IMG/VR virus record: IMGVR_UViG_3300033273_000460
Span: 1-64,000 of that record
Direction: 5' to 3' (one strand)
DNA from: a virus
Length of the DNA stretch: 64,000 nt
Of this stretch, positions 33,646-41,721 are shown in pieces (the stretch's first letter is position 1; every line of letters starts with the position of its first letter). Below the pieces are notes generated by a model. The model did no database searches. It saw only the letters and a program-made list of their open reading frames with translations, and had not been told where the DNA came from. Position numbers and translations under genes: made by a program.

Positions 33646-34761
33646 TCATTTAAGCCCTGCTAACGCACGAAGTTGGATAATGTTACCATCATCTCTACTT
33701 TCTGCTGCAGGTTTTTTAGTTTGTTTATCACCAGTTACTTCTTTGATGCTTTCGTTGATTACAGGCTTTTGTTCTGTCTTTGATTCTTTGACAATTTGCT
33801 TTCCATCAAGTACTGCCGGTAGATAACGTTCGAAAGCGCCTTTTAACTTTGCAGTTTGCACACTTTCTAATAGATCACGCATAATTGCGCTTTTCTCTTT
33901 GTTAAGTGGCTTAAGAAGTGATTCCAATGCATCCTTACGAGCTGCGCTCTCAGTGATTGCTTTGATTTCTGCTTCTTTGCTCTCAACAATTTGATTCTTT
34001 TCAGCAACTTCTACTTTTGCTTCGTCCAACTGCTTTTCAATTTCAGCAATCTTAGACTGTAGGTCTTTGATTTCCTGATTTTCATTTAGCATGCTTGAAC
34101 TAAACTCTGTAGAAAATGCTTCAAAAATCTTTCTACCAAAGTTGTTTTGTTTAGCAACTTCGATGTCCTCTTTTAATTGACCGATTTCTGACTTAAGATG
34201 TTTGGTTACTGCTTCCTCGAGTACTGCACTAGACTTTTCAACAAAGTTCTTCTTAAGGTCTGCGAAACGCTCACGTGCTTCTTTAACTAAACGAACTTTT
34301 GTTTCAACAACGTCTTGACGATCTGCTTGGAACTCTTGAATTTCTTCTGCGAGTTGATCAACTACAAACTGCTCCAATTTTGCAATTGTATCTGCTTGTG
34401 TTGCACGATCTTTGTGTAGTTCTTTGATTTCTTCAGACAGTGTCTTAACCATAAACTGGTCAAAAGTGCCTGTTGATTCTGACATCTTAGCAACGAAACG
34501 AGCACGGTCTTCTGCAAGAGCTTTCTTTTCTTCAGCAATTTGTGCTAGTTCTTCACTTAGACTTTCAGTTACCATACGATCCAAAGCCTCAACCATTGTG
34601 GACTTATCATGCTCGTATCTACGTGCAAACTCTTCACGAAGTTCAGCAGTTACAGATTCACGTGTTTCGTTCATCTTTGCGTCCCATGCTTCTTGAATTT
34701 CGTTGCGAGTTGACTCGTTGACAAGATCACTATCCAGTAAAGGTTTTAGAGCATCTAGCAT
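33646..34761 (-). CDS. 22: prohead core scaffolding protein gp22
   Basis: 371 residues, start ATG with AGGAGA upstream. It is almost wholly charged alpha helix/coiled coil (EELAQIAEEKKALAEDRARF, EIKDLQSKIAEIEKQLDEA), as expected for the internal scaffold that is later degraded by gp21. The conserved C-terminal segment KLKGAFERYLPAVLDG and ALAGLK end, and the position between protease and capsid genes, support the T4 gp22 identity. T4 gp22 is 269 aa; the longer coil may set head length. Confidence 0.9.
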   Translation of the reverse strand: MLDALKPLLDSDLVNESTRNEIQEAWDAKMNETRESVTAELREEFARRYEHDKSTMVEALDRMVTESLSEELAQIAEEKKALAEDRARFVAKMSESTGTFDQFMVKTLSEEIKELHKDRATQADTIAKLEQFVVDQLAEEIQEFQADRQDVVETKVRLVKEARERFADLKKNFVEKSSAVLEEAVTKHLKSEIGQLKEDIEVAKQNNFGRKIFEAFSTEFSSSMLNENQEIKDLQSKIAEIEKQLDEAKVEVAEKNQIVESKEAEIKAITESAARKDALESLLKPLNKEKSAIMRDLLESVQTAKLKGAFERYLPAVLDGKQIVKESKTEQKPVINESIKEVTGDKQTKKPAAESRDDGNIIQLRALAGLK

Positions 34762-34770
34762 TATGATCTC

Positions 34771-35394
34771 CTAGATCTTTAGATCCTTGATAAGACGAAC
34801 AACTTCGTCCTTCAAGTATTTTTGCACTCGAGCATTGCCGCTTGATTCGCGGGCCATCTCAAGCACTGAATGGCCATGACGCATATTCAACAAGCCTTCA
34901 TAAATGGCTGTAGGATATGCATTTGGCGCACTTGGTTGTGCCACAACATCTACTGTGACAATTTCAAAATCAGATACATGACCAGTTGATTCTGCAACGT
35001 TGCCGCTGCCTCTACTGCTGACACCTAACTTTACTCCACTATCCAACATGGTTTTAACTAGGTTACCCATTGGAGTTGGAAGGATTTTAAGTTTTCCGTA
35101 ACCGTTTGGACCATCCATCCACATGCTCTCAATCATGTGACTCACACGATCAAGGTTAATTTTTAAATCATCTGGATGATCAACTTCACCAAGGATACTG
35201 TTGCCTTTGCTGATTTGTTCGTTTAGATGATTTACGGCATCGGAAATCTCAGAGACAGGGTAAACACGCTGGTTTGCGTTTTTAACCCCTCCCTGTATAC
35301 AAATGCCTTTCATGTAGAGATCCTTACCGTCATTGGCACTTTCAAGAACAACTTGTGCTTGATCGAATGTAAGGTTTTCTCTTAGGTAGTTCAT
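34771..35394 (-). CDS. 21: prohead core protein protease gp21
   Basis: 207 residues with the S77/HK97-protease pattern: GGVKNANQRVYPVSEI, LGEVDHPDD (His73) and KLGVSSRGSGNV (Ser126/127), followed by FEIVTVDVVAQPSAPNA. It matures the prohead by cutting gp22, gp67 and the gp23 propeptide and then itself. The ribosome site AAGGTAACC precedes the ATG. It lies between gp67 and gp22, as in T4. Confidence 0.95.
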   Translation of the reverse strand: MNYLRENLTFDQAQVVLESANDGKDLYMKGICIQGGVKNANQRVYPVSEISDAVNHLNEQISKGNSILGEVDHPDDLKINLDRVSHMIESMWMDGPNGYGKLKILPTPMGNLVKTMLDSGVKLGVSSRGSGNVAESTGHVSDFEIVTVDVVAQPSAPNAYPTAIYEGLLNMRHGHSVLEMARESSGNARVQKYLKDEVVRLIKDLKI

Positions 35395-35405
35395 AAAAGG
35401 TTACC

Positions 35406-36074
35406 TTAGACTTTTTTCATGTCTGGCTTGGTTGTGCCACCCATGTCTTGAGCTTTTGGTGCTGGTGCACCTTTTTCTTCGCCAGTTGGGTCAACTGCTT
35501 TACCGCCCATGTCGTTCTTACTTGCAACTGGACCGCTTGTGCCGTCGCCTTGCTCGCTTGTGACTGGTGCTGGAGCTTTTTCTGCGTATTCGCGAACCAT
35601 GTCAGCTTCCATTGCTTCCATTTCTTCGCCTTCTTCATCAGCGTCCATTTCAGCATCCATGTCCATGTCCATGTCCATGTCCATGTCGCCTTCTTCTTCG
35701 CCTTCTTCGTTGCCCATTAGCTTTTCAAATTCTGCTTTGAGTTCATCTAGAGCATCTTCTAGATCAACTACACGGTCTTCTATGTCTTCGTCTGCATCAT
35801 CTTCTTCTGCAACGTCTAGACCTTCTTCGTCTGCTTCAATGTCAGCAATCATGTCATCAGCAGCGTCGCCACCTAGCTCTTCGTCCATGTCTGACTCTTC
35901 AACTTCTTCAGTTGTTTCGTCAATTGCTTCTTCTTCAACTTGCTCTTCGTCGTTTAGAAGTGACTCGTAGATGTCACGGCTTTTTTCCACAACAATTTCG
36001 TGGAACAGTTCTTTTGCCTTATCTTGCTCTTCTGCAATGAAAAGCTCAATAAGTTCATTAAATTTATTGCTCAT
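35406..36074 (-). CDS. 67: prohead core protein gp67-like (acidic)
   Basis: 222 residues from the ATG at 36074, which has AAAGGA eight bases upstream; the longer frame to 36143 is rejected. The N-terminus NELIELFIAEEQDKAKELFHEIVVEKSRDIYESLLNDEE follows the T4 gp67 pattern (LIEAIKSNDLVAARKLFAEAMAARTIDLIKEEK...). A very acidic Asp/Glu stretch comes next, including a DMDMDMDMDMD run encoded by a hexanucleotide repeat, and finally a Pro/Ala-rich tail. gp67 is the precursor of an internal peptide and controls head shape. T4 gp67 is only 80 aa. Confidence 0.8.
   Translation of the reverse strand: MSNKFNELIELFIAEEQDKAKELFHEIVVEKSRDIYESLLNDEEQVEEEAIDETTEEVEESDMDEELGGDAADDMIADIEADEEGLDVAEEDDADEDIEDRVVDLEDALDELKAEFEKLMGNEEGEEEGDMDMDMDMDMDAEMDADEEGEEMEAMEADMVREYAEKAPAPVTSEQGDGTSGPVASKNDMGGKAVDPTGEEKGAPAPKAQDMGGTTKPDMKKV
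35657..35686 (-). repeat. hexanucleotide tandem repeat (CCATGT)5 in gp67
   Basis: Five uninterrupted CCATGT units encode an alternating Asp-Met run. Unit gain or loss keeps the reading frame and would change only the length of the acidic tract. Confidence 0.85.
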
Positions 36075-36114
36075 AAGAGTATTCCTTTCTTCATAAGGCA
36101 TTTGTCTAGTAATA

Positions 36115-36122
36115 TATTTACT
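36115..36122 (-). promoter_or_regulatory. weak late promoter-like octamer AGTAAATA for gp67-21-22-23
   Basis: Minus-strand AGTAAATA 41 nt upstream of the gp67 ATG. It departs from NATAAATA at one position, and is the only candidate between the 73-aa gene and gp67. Transcription may instead continue from the exact TATAAATA at 36420. Confidence 0.35.
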
Positions 36123-36182
36123 AGATGTAAGAATATTTACCATTAAATGGCTACATTTTGAAGGAAAAAAGATGATATAAGG

Positions 36183-36404
36183 TTAAATGCCCGGAGATTC
36201 TTCTTTTGGAGGGCTGTATTGCTTTTTAATATTAGCAATTTTTGTATGGTATTCAGCAAGTTTTGTGTCTGCTAACATACGCAATTTATTGATTTGTTCT
36301 AGCGTAAGTCGTGTTTTACGAGTATCAGAAAGCTCGGCAACACTGTTATCGTCTTGCTGATTTTGAATAGGATTGTCGTTTTCTACTAATTGTTTTAAGA
36401 ACAT
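36183..36404 (-). CDS. small conserved protein between portal and gp67
   Basis: 73 residues: MFLKQLVENDNPIQNQQDD, then SDTRKTRLTLEQINKLRMLADTK and a basic KIANIKKQY end. It has the size, position (between 20 and 67) and TRKTRLTLxQINKLR core I associate with a short conserved head-cassette protein of marine T4-like phages. No T4 gene name can be given; a core-assembly role is inferred from position only. Confidence 0.65.
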   Translation of the reverse strand: MFLKQLVENDNPIQNQQDDNSVAELSDTRKTRLTLEQINKLRMLADTKLAEYHTKIANIKKQYSPPKEESPGI

Positions 36405-36419
36405 TTATATCTCCAGTGT

Positions 36420-36427
36420 TATTTATA
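36420..36427 (-). promoter_or_regulatory. late promoter, exact TATAAATA
   Basis: Minus-strand TATAAATA, identical to the T4 late consensus, 16 nt upstream of the 73-aa gene. It overlaps the last codons and stop of the portal gene. It probably drives the 73 aa-67-21-22-23 unit. Confidence 0.8.
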
Positions 36428-38129
36428 CCGGAGGTGGTGTTACTGGTGCTGCGTCTTCGTCAGGAGCTGCGTCTGCTGCTACTTCGCCGCCTTCTTCGGG
36501 TGCTTCGTCTTCTGCTGGCTCTTCTTCTACATCAAATGCTTCAATGTCGCCTTCTATGCCGCCGGGTGTAATGCCAACACTACGCATGCCTGGTGCATCT
36601 GCAGTAACCTGCTCTTCGTTTTCTTCCATCCACATTGCTTCGTTTTCTGTCATCTCTGCTTCGGTGAGACCCAAATAACGCTGTAGCAAGAAACGCTTGC
36701 TCAAATATGGGAAACCTTCTAACTGTGTGAATGTGCTGATACGTGAAGTATCAAGTTCTGTTTCTCTATATTTGCTGAAGTTTTGTGGTTCGTTAAAACG
36801 TACTTCAAAACTACTGTTGTCTAGTTCAAGTCCTCGCCATTTGAGGAACATTTTAAATTCTCTGTCAACAACTTCGCCTACCATGCGTTGTAAACGTTTG
36901 CAATATTCGTTGAATCTAAACTCTTGAATGAGTGCAGTACCAACTCTGCCATCTTGATATCCTGCAGGTGATTCCTCAGGACCTGTTGGCAAGTAACTGC
37001 TAGGAATACGCAGTCCACGGAATAGTTTGTTTGTAAAGTATTTTAGATCGTCAATCTCACCTAGGTTTGTGCCGCCTGGTAGTGTTTCAACTTTTGATCC
37101 ACGGCCTTCTGCTGTTTGTGGAAAGAAGTAGTCCTCGTTGATACTAAGTGGATTGTACGTGGTATCAAGTATGTTAGTGCCACCACCTGTTTGGCTAGGT
37201 ATACGACGCTGATGAATCTCATTTTTTACACGCTCAACAAATGCCATTGCCATGTGTGCTGGCATGTTACCAACGTCTACATAAAATACTCTACGTTCTG
37301 GTGCACGTTGAATGCGATAAATGATGATAGCATCTTCCAATAGTTCTTTTTGTTTGAAAACTTTGAAGATGTTTTCTAATATGCTGTTGCCAAATGGCCA
37401 GTTTGCATCCAGTCCTTCTGTGAGACTTAGGTGAACAATGTGCTCTGCTTCAATGGCATTTTCGTTAAACTTTTGATCAAACCGTCCCCCGCCTGGGCCG
37501 CCTGTGTCATACAAGTTGCTAGGCTGAATATAGCCGCCACGTTGACTAGGCTGTATTTGTCCGTCTTTGTAAGTTTTTTGTGTAGCAGTCAAGTTCTCAA
37601 AGTTAGGATTGATTTCCTTCATCACATACTGCTCGGGCTTTTTGCCTTCGCTTTCATTAACAATAACCTTGATCACATTGTTCATGTCTACCCAATACCA
37701 TTCAAATGTTTCTGGATCACGAATAAACACCTGATCGCCATACTTGAGTGTATTACGGAACATTTTGAACACACGTTTGTTGAATTCGTTTAGGTTACAC
37801 CAGTTTGTAAGTTGTTTTGTAATGGTCTCAACTTCTGTGTCACTGGGATTATCATGATAGTGTACAGTAAATGGTGTGCCATTTTCAGTGTTGAGTTGGG
37901 TGCAAAATTCAGCAAGGATATCTAGTGCAGCATTTACTTCACTGTCAACATCCATGTTTTCATACTGGCCATAACGTTCAATACGATTAGGATGTCCAGA
38001 ATATACTTCTGGCAAATGACTAGCATAGTGACTGTACTTGCTGTCAACACCATTTGTGCCAGCATAGTCTGGTCCAGCCATGCTAAGTGGACTTGCATTT
38101 GCTACTTTAAAAAACTTTTTCCAACTCAT
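36423..38129 (-). CDS. 20: portal vertex protein gp20
   Basis: 568 residues. T4 gp20-type blocks include RIERYGQYENMDVDSEVNAALDILAEFCT, NTLKYGDQVFIRDPET, VHLSLTEGLDANWPFGNSILE, IIYRIQRAPERRVFYVDVGNMP, GSKVETLPGGTNLGEIDDLKYF and RGLRIPSSYLPTG. Twelve copies form the packaging portal and the initiator of head assembly. The C-terminal 70 residues are acidic and Ala/Pro-rich. Late promoter at 38151. Confidence 0.96.
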   Translation of the reverse strand: MSWKKFFKVANASPLSMAGPDYAGTNGVDSKYSHYASHLPEVYSGHPNRIERYGQYENMDVDSEVNAALDILAEFCTQLNTENGTPFTVHYHDNPSDTEVETITKQLTNWCNLNEFNKRVFKMFRNTLKYGDQVFIRDPETFEWYWVDMNNVIKVIVNESEGKKPEQYVMKEINPNFENLTATQKTYKDGQIQPSQRGGYIQPSNLYDTGGPGGGRFDQKFNENAIEAEHIVHLSLTEGLDANWPFGNSILENIFKVFKQKELLEDAIIIYRIQRAPERRVFYVDVGNMPAHMAMAFVERVKNEIHQRRIPSQTGGGTNILDTTYNPLSINEDYFFPQTAEGRGSKVETLPGGTNLGEIDDLKYFTNKLFRGLRIPSSYLPTGPEESPAGYQDGRVGTALIQEFRFNEYCKRLQRMVGEVVDREFKMFLKWRGLELDNSSFEVRFNEPQNFSKYRETELDTSRISTFTQLEGFPYLSKRFLLQRYLGLTEAEMTENEAMWMEENEEQVTADAPGMRSVGITPGGIEGDIEAFDVEEEPAEDEAPEEGGEVAADAAPDEDAAPVTPPPV

Positions 38130-38150
38130 CTATATAGATCTTTCTTTGTG

Positions 38151-38158
38151 TATTTATT
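38151..38158 (-). promoter_or_regulatory. late promoter-like octamer AATAAATA for gp20
   Basis: Minus-strand AATAAATA 22 nt upstream of the portal ATG, in the gap after the tape-measure gene. Confidence 0.65.
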
Positions 38159-38185
38159 GTAACACCCTTGTTGATTTGTGTCAAA

Positions 38186-40549
38186 TTATATTTCGTTACT
38201 GATACGTCTCAATAGATCGTTTGTTTCTGATCCTTGTCTAGTTTGTACATCTAGCAGTCTTTGCAACAATGCTGTGTGCTCAGTGCCAGTGTTTTGCATT
38301 GGTTCCTGTAAAGCATTTGCTCCTACAGCAGGTGTTGCGATTGCTGCAGTTTGTGTTGTAGACGTAGTGGTTGCATTCTGTGCATCATTTATTTTATCAA
38401 CAATACCAGCTAGTTCTGTAGCTCCAGGTATAACAAATCCTGCTAGTGCAGTCATTTTTGCTAGATCAAGTCTTTCTATAGCATCTGCAAATACTGTAAC
38501 TCCTGATGCTAAATCTCTTAGCTGGTCTGCAGGAGTGTCACCACCACTAACAATTTTACCAATGAATCCGCCTATAGCACCTGCTGCACTGCCACCACCT
38601 ATTACAGCCATAGCAGCACCAACTGCTGCTAGTCCTTTGGCTGCAGTTACTAGTCTCTCGCCATCTAGTTCTTCAAGACCTTTAAGACCGTCAGTAAGTG
38701 TTGGCAATGCACTACCTGTTAACCAAGCAGCGGCAGCAATACCTGCACCAATTGCTGTGATAACACCTGCTATTGTTGCAGCACCTGCTAATATTTTTAC
38801 ACTGCCTACACCAAATGCAGTCATACCTTTGGCTAGACTAGCTAACATACCGCCACCACCAGCAGCGCCACCGCCACCACCAGCCAAGCCAAACATCTTG
38901 GTTATACCACCACCAAGTTTGGTACCTATGCTGCTCATGATATTTCCAACACCGCCGGTCATTGCGCTTAACACTGCTGGGCCAGCAAACAGTGCAGTAA
39001 GTCCTCCTATGATAAGTGTTTTAGGATCTTGTGCTACTAGGAATTTTGCAATTCCGTCAACATTATCAGCAACAAACGTAAGACCGTCAACTAGTTTGTC
39101 AACAATGCCCAAGTCAATCAATTTGTTACCCAAGTTTTCAAAAGCAACTTGTATCTTAGCCATTGCTTCGCTGCGTTTGGCTGCTAGGTTAGCATTTTCT
39201 TGTTCGGTTGCTTGTTGTGCTCTTACTGTTGCTAGATTTTGATCCATTTGGGCATTACGTTCTTGTTGCTTGGTTAAGAATATACTGTTTTCAACACCAA
39301 TCTTTGTAAGAATGTTATTAGTGAATGCACTCATCTTTGCATATTCACGTGCAGTTTCGGCATCACGTTTAAGCTCTTGAGCCCTTTGTTGGCTACTTCG
39401 TGCATACGCACCTGCCATGTCTGATTCGCCACGGTTCAATGCATTAACAACATCCATCACACGACTAGCAACACCAGGCATTTGACTTGCTGCAGCGGCA
39501 GTTTCGCCTGTAAATGTTCCAATGGTCAATTGCTGTTTAAGCATCTGTTGCTCTAACGGACTCATACTTGCCATTAGTCCTTCTAAACTTTTGGCTTGCT
39601 CAACATCCATATCTGCTAGTAAGGCTTGGAATGCTGCATCCTGCTTTTGTGCTTTGAGTGCTGCTTCTTGTTCTTCTCTAGTTTGACCTGTAATCTCTTG
39701 CAATGCTTGTAAATCTTTACGATACTTCACTGCTACTGCAGCAATGCGTGTAAAGTCACCACCAAATGTGTTAAGACTTCGTCCGCTAGTTGAAAGATCG
39801 CTAATGAACTGTGCAAAGAATTCTGGCTGATCCTTTGCAGCGATGCCTAATCTAAACAATTCATTACTGCTGGCTTTGCCTGCTGCAGTTACTTGCGATA
39901 GTATTTGTGCGCCTTGTGTAGCAGTACCACCAAAGTCTGCTAATCCGCCTATGTTTTTTGAAACTGCATCAGCAAATTGTGTTACTGTAACACCAGCACT
40001 ACCTGCTGCCATTCTCATGGCAATCATATCGCCACCAAATGTAGCACCTGCCATGGTTAATTGTTGAAAAGTTTTTACACTCTTATCAAAAGCACCCATT
40101 GCAAGGCCGGCTACAAAACTTAAACCTGTAAGCCCTTGACCAGCTATTTTACCAGCAATACCAAGTTTACCAAATATTCCACCAAGTGGGCCGGTTATAG
40201 CACCCAGTGCTCCGCCCATGTTTTCGCCACTCTCGCCTAGTTTTTGAAAAGAATTGGATAGCGTACCGCCTACATCTTTGAGTTGCTGCGAAGTTTTGTC
40301 TAATCTTTCGCCAAAAGTGGTCAGCTTAACTTCATACTTTTCCATACCCTTAGTGGTACTGTCAACAATGTCTTGGTAACTTTTGGTTTCTTTTGTTGCT
40401 GCTTTTATGGCTGCAGCTTCCTCTTTTTTGACACCACTGTTGTCAGCAAATTTGCCTTCAAAAAGTTCAACCAGGCGTTGCAATGTTGCTTCTTCAGCAG
40501 CATTTTCTAATACTATAGGATTCCCGCCTAGATCACCTGTTACAGCCAT
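38186..40549 (-). CDS. 29: tail tape measure protein (gp29-like)
   Basis: 787 residues. It has an amphipathic, Ala/Gly/Gln-rich helical body (TTKGMEKYEVKLTTFGERLD, QEEQEAALKAQ-type stretches) and several hydrophobic segments at about 510-660 (LIIGGLTALFAGPAVL, ILAGAATIAGVITAIGAGIAAAAW, AVGAAMAVIGGGSAAGAIGGF), which may insert in the host membrane. This composition is typical of tape measures, which set tail length and leave the tail ahead of DNA. T4 gp29 is 590 aa. The gene is divergent from the gp26-like gene, a pairing that fits a chaperone for it. Ribosome site weak; a TATAAATG at 40587-40594 may be its promoter. Confidence 0.82.
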   Translation of the reverse strand: MAVTGDLGGNPIVLENAAEEATLQRLVELFEGKFADNSGVKKEEAAAIKAATKETKSYQDIVDSTTKGMEKYEVKLTTFGERLDKTSQQLKDVGGTLSNSFQKLGESGENMGGALGAITGPLGGIFGKLGIAGKIAGQGLTGLSFVAGLAMGAFDKSVKTFQQLTMAGATFGGDMIAMRMAAGSAGVTVTQFADAVSKNIGGLADFGGTATQGAQILSQVTAAGKASSNELFRLGIAAKDQPEFFAQFISDLSTSGRSLNTFGGDFTRIAAVAVKYRKDLQALQEITGQTREEQEAALKAQKQDAAFQALLADMDVEQAKSLEGLMASMSPLEQQMLKQQLTIGTFTGETAAAASQMPGVASRVMDVVNALNRGESDMAGAYARSSQQRAQELKRDAETAREYAKMSAFTNNILTKIGVENSIFLTKQQERNAQMDQNLATVRAQQATEQENANLAAKRSEAMAKIQVAFENLGNKLIDLGIVDKLVDGLTFVADNVDGIAKFLVAQDPKTLIIGGLTALFAGPAVLSAMTGGVGNIMSSIGTKLGGGITKMFGLAGGGGGAAGGGGMLASLAKGMTAFGVGSVKILAGAATIAGVITAIGAGIAAAAWLTGSALPTLTDGLKGLEELDGERLVTAAKGLAAVGAAMAVIGGGSAAGAIGGFIGKIVSGGDTPADQLRDLASGVTVFADAIERLDLAKMTALAGFVIPGATELAGIVDKINDAQNATTTSTTQTAAIATPAVGANALQEPMQNTGTEHTALLQRLLDVQTRQGSETNDLLRRISNEI

Positions 40550-40578
40550 ACGATTCTTTTTCTAACATTATATGCGTA

Positions 40579-40586
40579 TATAAATA
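40579..40586 (+). promoter_or_regulatory. late promoter, exact TATAAATA, for the gp26-like gene
   Basis: TATAAATA 36 nt before the ATG at 40622, on the plus strand of the 72-nt divergent gap. A GGAGAA ribosome site follows at 40610. Confidence 0.8.
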
Positions 40587-40621
40587 CATTTATACAATAG
40601 TATTTAGCCGGAGAAAACCCC

Positions 40622-41506
40622 ATGGCAATTGAGCAACAGACAATGACTAACAATTTAGACCAACCTGGTGGCAATCCACTGGGCAAATTTTTTAGGACGC
40701 CTGCAATACAATTGAGATTGCCTAGCGGAGGACGCTATTGGCCACCCGGCACACTTGATATGCCACAAACTGGCGAAATTCCAGTGTATTCAATGACTGC
40801 AAGAGATGAAATGATTTTCAACAATCCAGATGCTCTCATGAACGGACAAGCAGTGGTAGATGTGATACAAAGTTGTTGCCCAAATATAAAAAATGCATGG
40901 AGCATGCCCAGTGTTGATCTAGATGCAATACTTATTGCTATTCGTATTGCCAGTTTTGGTGAGAACATGGAGTTTAGGACTACTTGCCCTAGTTGTACTG
41001 AAGAAAATTCATTCGAACTTGATCTAAGACCAGTACTGGACAGTGTAAAGCAAGCACCACCATTTGACCAAGAATATGCTTATCAAGGGCTAACATTTAG
41101 TTTTAGACCACAAGACTACACCACAGTAAACATGGTCAATATTGAAACGTTTGAAAGTCAAAGATTGTTTAGTGTTGTAAATAATAGTGAATTACCCGAC
41201 GAAGAAAAACTAGAACGTGTAAATGAAATATTCAAAAAGATGACTGATTACACTGTGGGTATCATTGCAGGTGCCATTGAAAAAATTATTACACCAGACG
41301 GACAAGAAGTAACAAACAGTCAACACATTGACGAGTTTCTAAAAAATTGCGATCGTAAAACTTTTGATTGGGTACAAAAAAACATACAAGAACTAGGCAA
41401 ACAACAAGGCCTAAATGATGTAAATGTTAAATGTCCGGACTGCAATCATCAATATGAAATTCCATTAACATTTGATAACGCAAATTTTTTCGCATCAAGC
41501 TCTTAA
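40622..41506 (+). CDS. 26: T4_baseplate-family protein (gp26-like), possible tail assembly chaperone
   Basis: 294 residues. IQLRLPSGGRYWPPGTLDMPQTGEIPVYSMTARDEMIF is the hallmark of the T4-type baseplate-hub family annotated as gp26 in marine phages. VIQSCCPNIKNAWSMPSVDLDAILIAIRI follows. A Cys4 zinc site is likely from CPSC (about 123) and CPDC near the C-terminus. The codons AAT TTT near the end form an A AAT TTT slippery heptamer at 41482-41488; a -1 shift there continues into the downstream frame and yields a 366-aa product. The gene is divergent from the tape measure and not inside the baseplate operon, which supports a chaperone role. That role is inference. Confidence 0.8.
   Translation: MAIEQQTMTNNLDQPGGNPLGKFFRTPAIQLRLPSGGRYWPPGTLDMPQTGEIPVYSMTARDEMIFNNPDALMNGQAVVDVIQSCCPNIKNAWSMPSVDLDAILIAIRIASFGENMEFRTTCPSCTEENSFELDLRPVLDSVKQAPPFDQEYAYQGLTFSFRPQDYTTVNMVNIETFESQRLFSVVNNSELPDEEKLERVNEIFKKMTDYTVGIIAGAIEKIITPDGQEVTNSQHIDEFLKNCDRKTFDWVQKNIQELGKQQGLNDVNVKCPDCNHQYEIPLTFDNANFFASSS
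41482..41488 (+). promoter_or_regulatory. candidate programmed -1 ribosomal frameshift site A AAT TTT
   Basis: The heptamer AAATTTT is exactly in the X XXY YYZ register of the gp26-like frame (codons AAT, TTT), 15 nt before its TAA. In the -1 frame the sequence stays open from 41479 to the stop at 41719-41721. The codons before the first ATG (RIKLLTLSNDQIVE) look like genuine protein. A weak CCAG/CTGG stem-loop lies about 33 nt downstream; no strong pseudoknot is visible. Confidence 0.6.
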
Positions 41507-41532
41507 CACTATCTAACGACCAGATTGTTGAG

Positions 41533-41721
41533 ATGCTGGAACAAATGGACACATCGGTCGCTAAACTTCGCAAAGAACTTCTGACCATGTGTTGGTACAT
41601 GCGAGGAGGATTAACCTATGAGGAAAGTGTTTTCCTTAGCCTAAATGACAGAATAGCCATTGGTGAAATCATTGAGAGCAATCTAGAAACTACCAAGAAG
41701 TCAAGTTTACCATTTTTCTAA
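41533..41721 (+). CDS. -1 frame extension of the gp26-like protein (or separate 62-aa protein)
   Basis: From the only ATG (41533) this encodes 62 aa: MLEQMDTSVAKLRKELLTM, then CWYMRGGLTYEESVFLSLNDR and a TKKSSLPFF end. No ribosome site stands before the ATG. The frame is open back to 41479, and the extra upstream residues continue the helical pattern, so I think it is made mainly as a 77-residue C-terminal extension after frameshifting at 41482-41488. The helical, charged sequence with the WYMRGG core resembles short proteins found behind the gp26-like gene in other marine T4-like phages. A separately initiated protein cannot be excluded. Confidence 0.62.
   Translation: MLEQMDTSVAKLRKELLTMCWYMRGGLTYEESVFLSLNDRIAIGEIIESNLETTKKSSLPFF

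Noticed and set aside
35640-35700. CRISPR-like array
   Set aside because: The repeats are pure 6-mers without spacers and encode an Asp-Met run; no repeat-spacer pattern occurs anywhere in the window.
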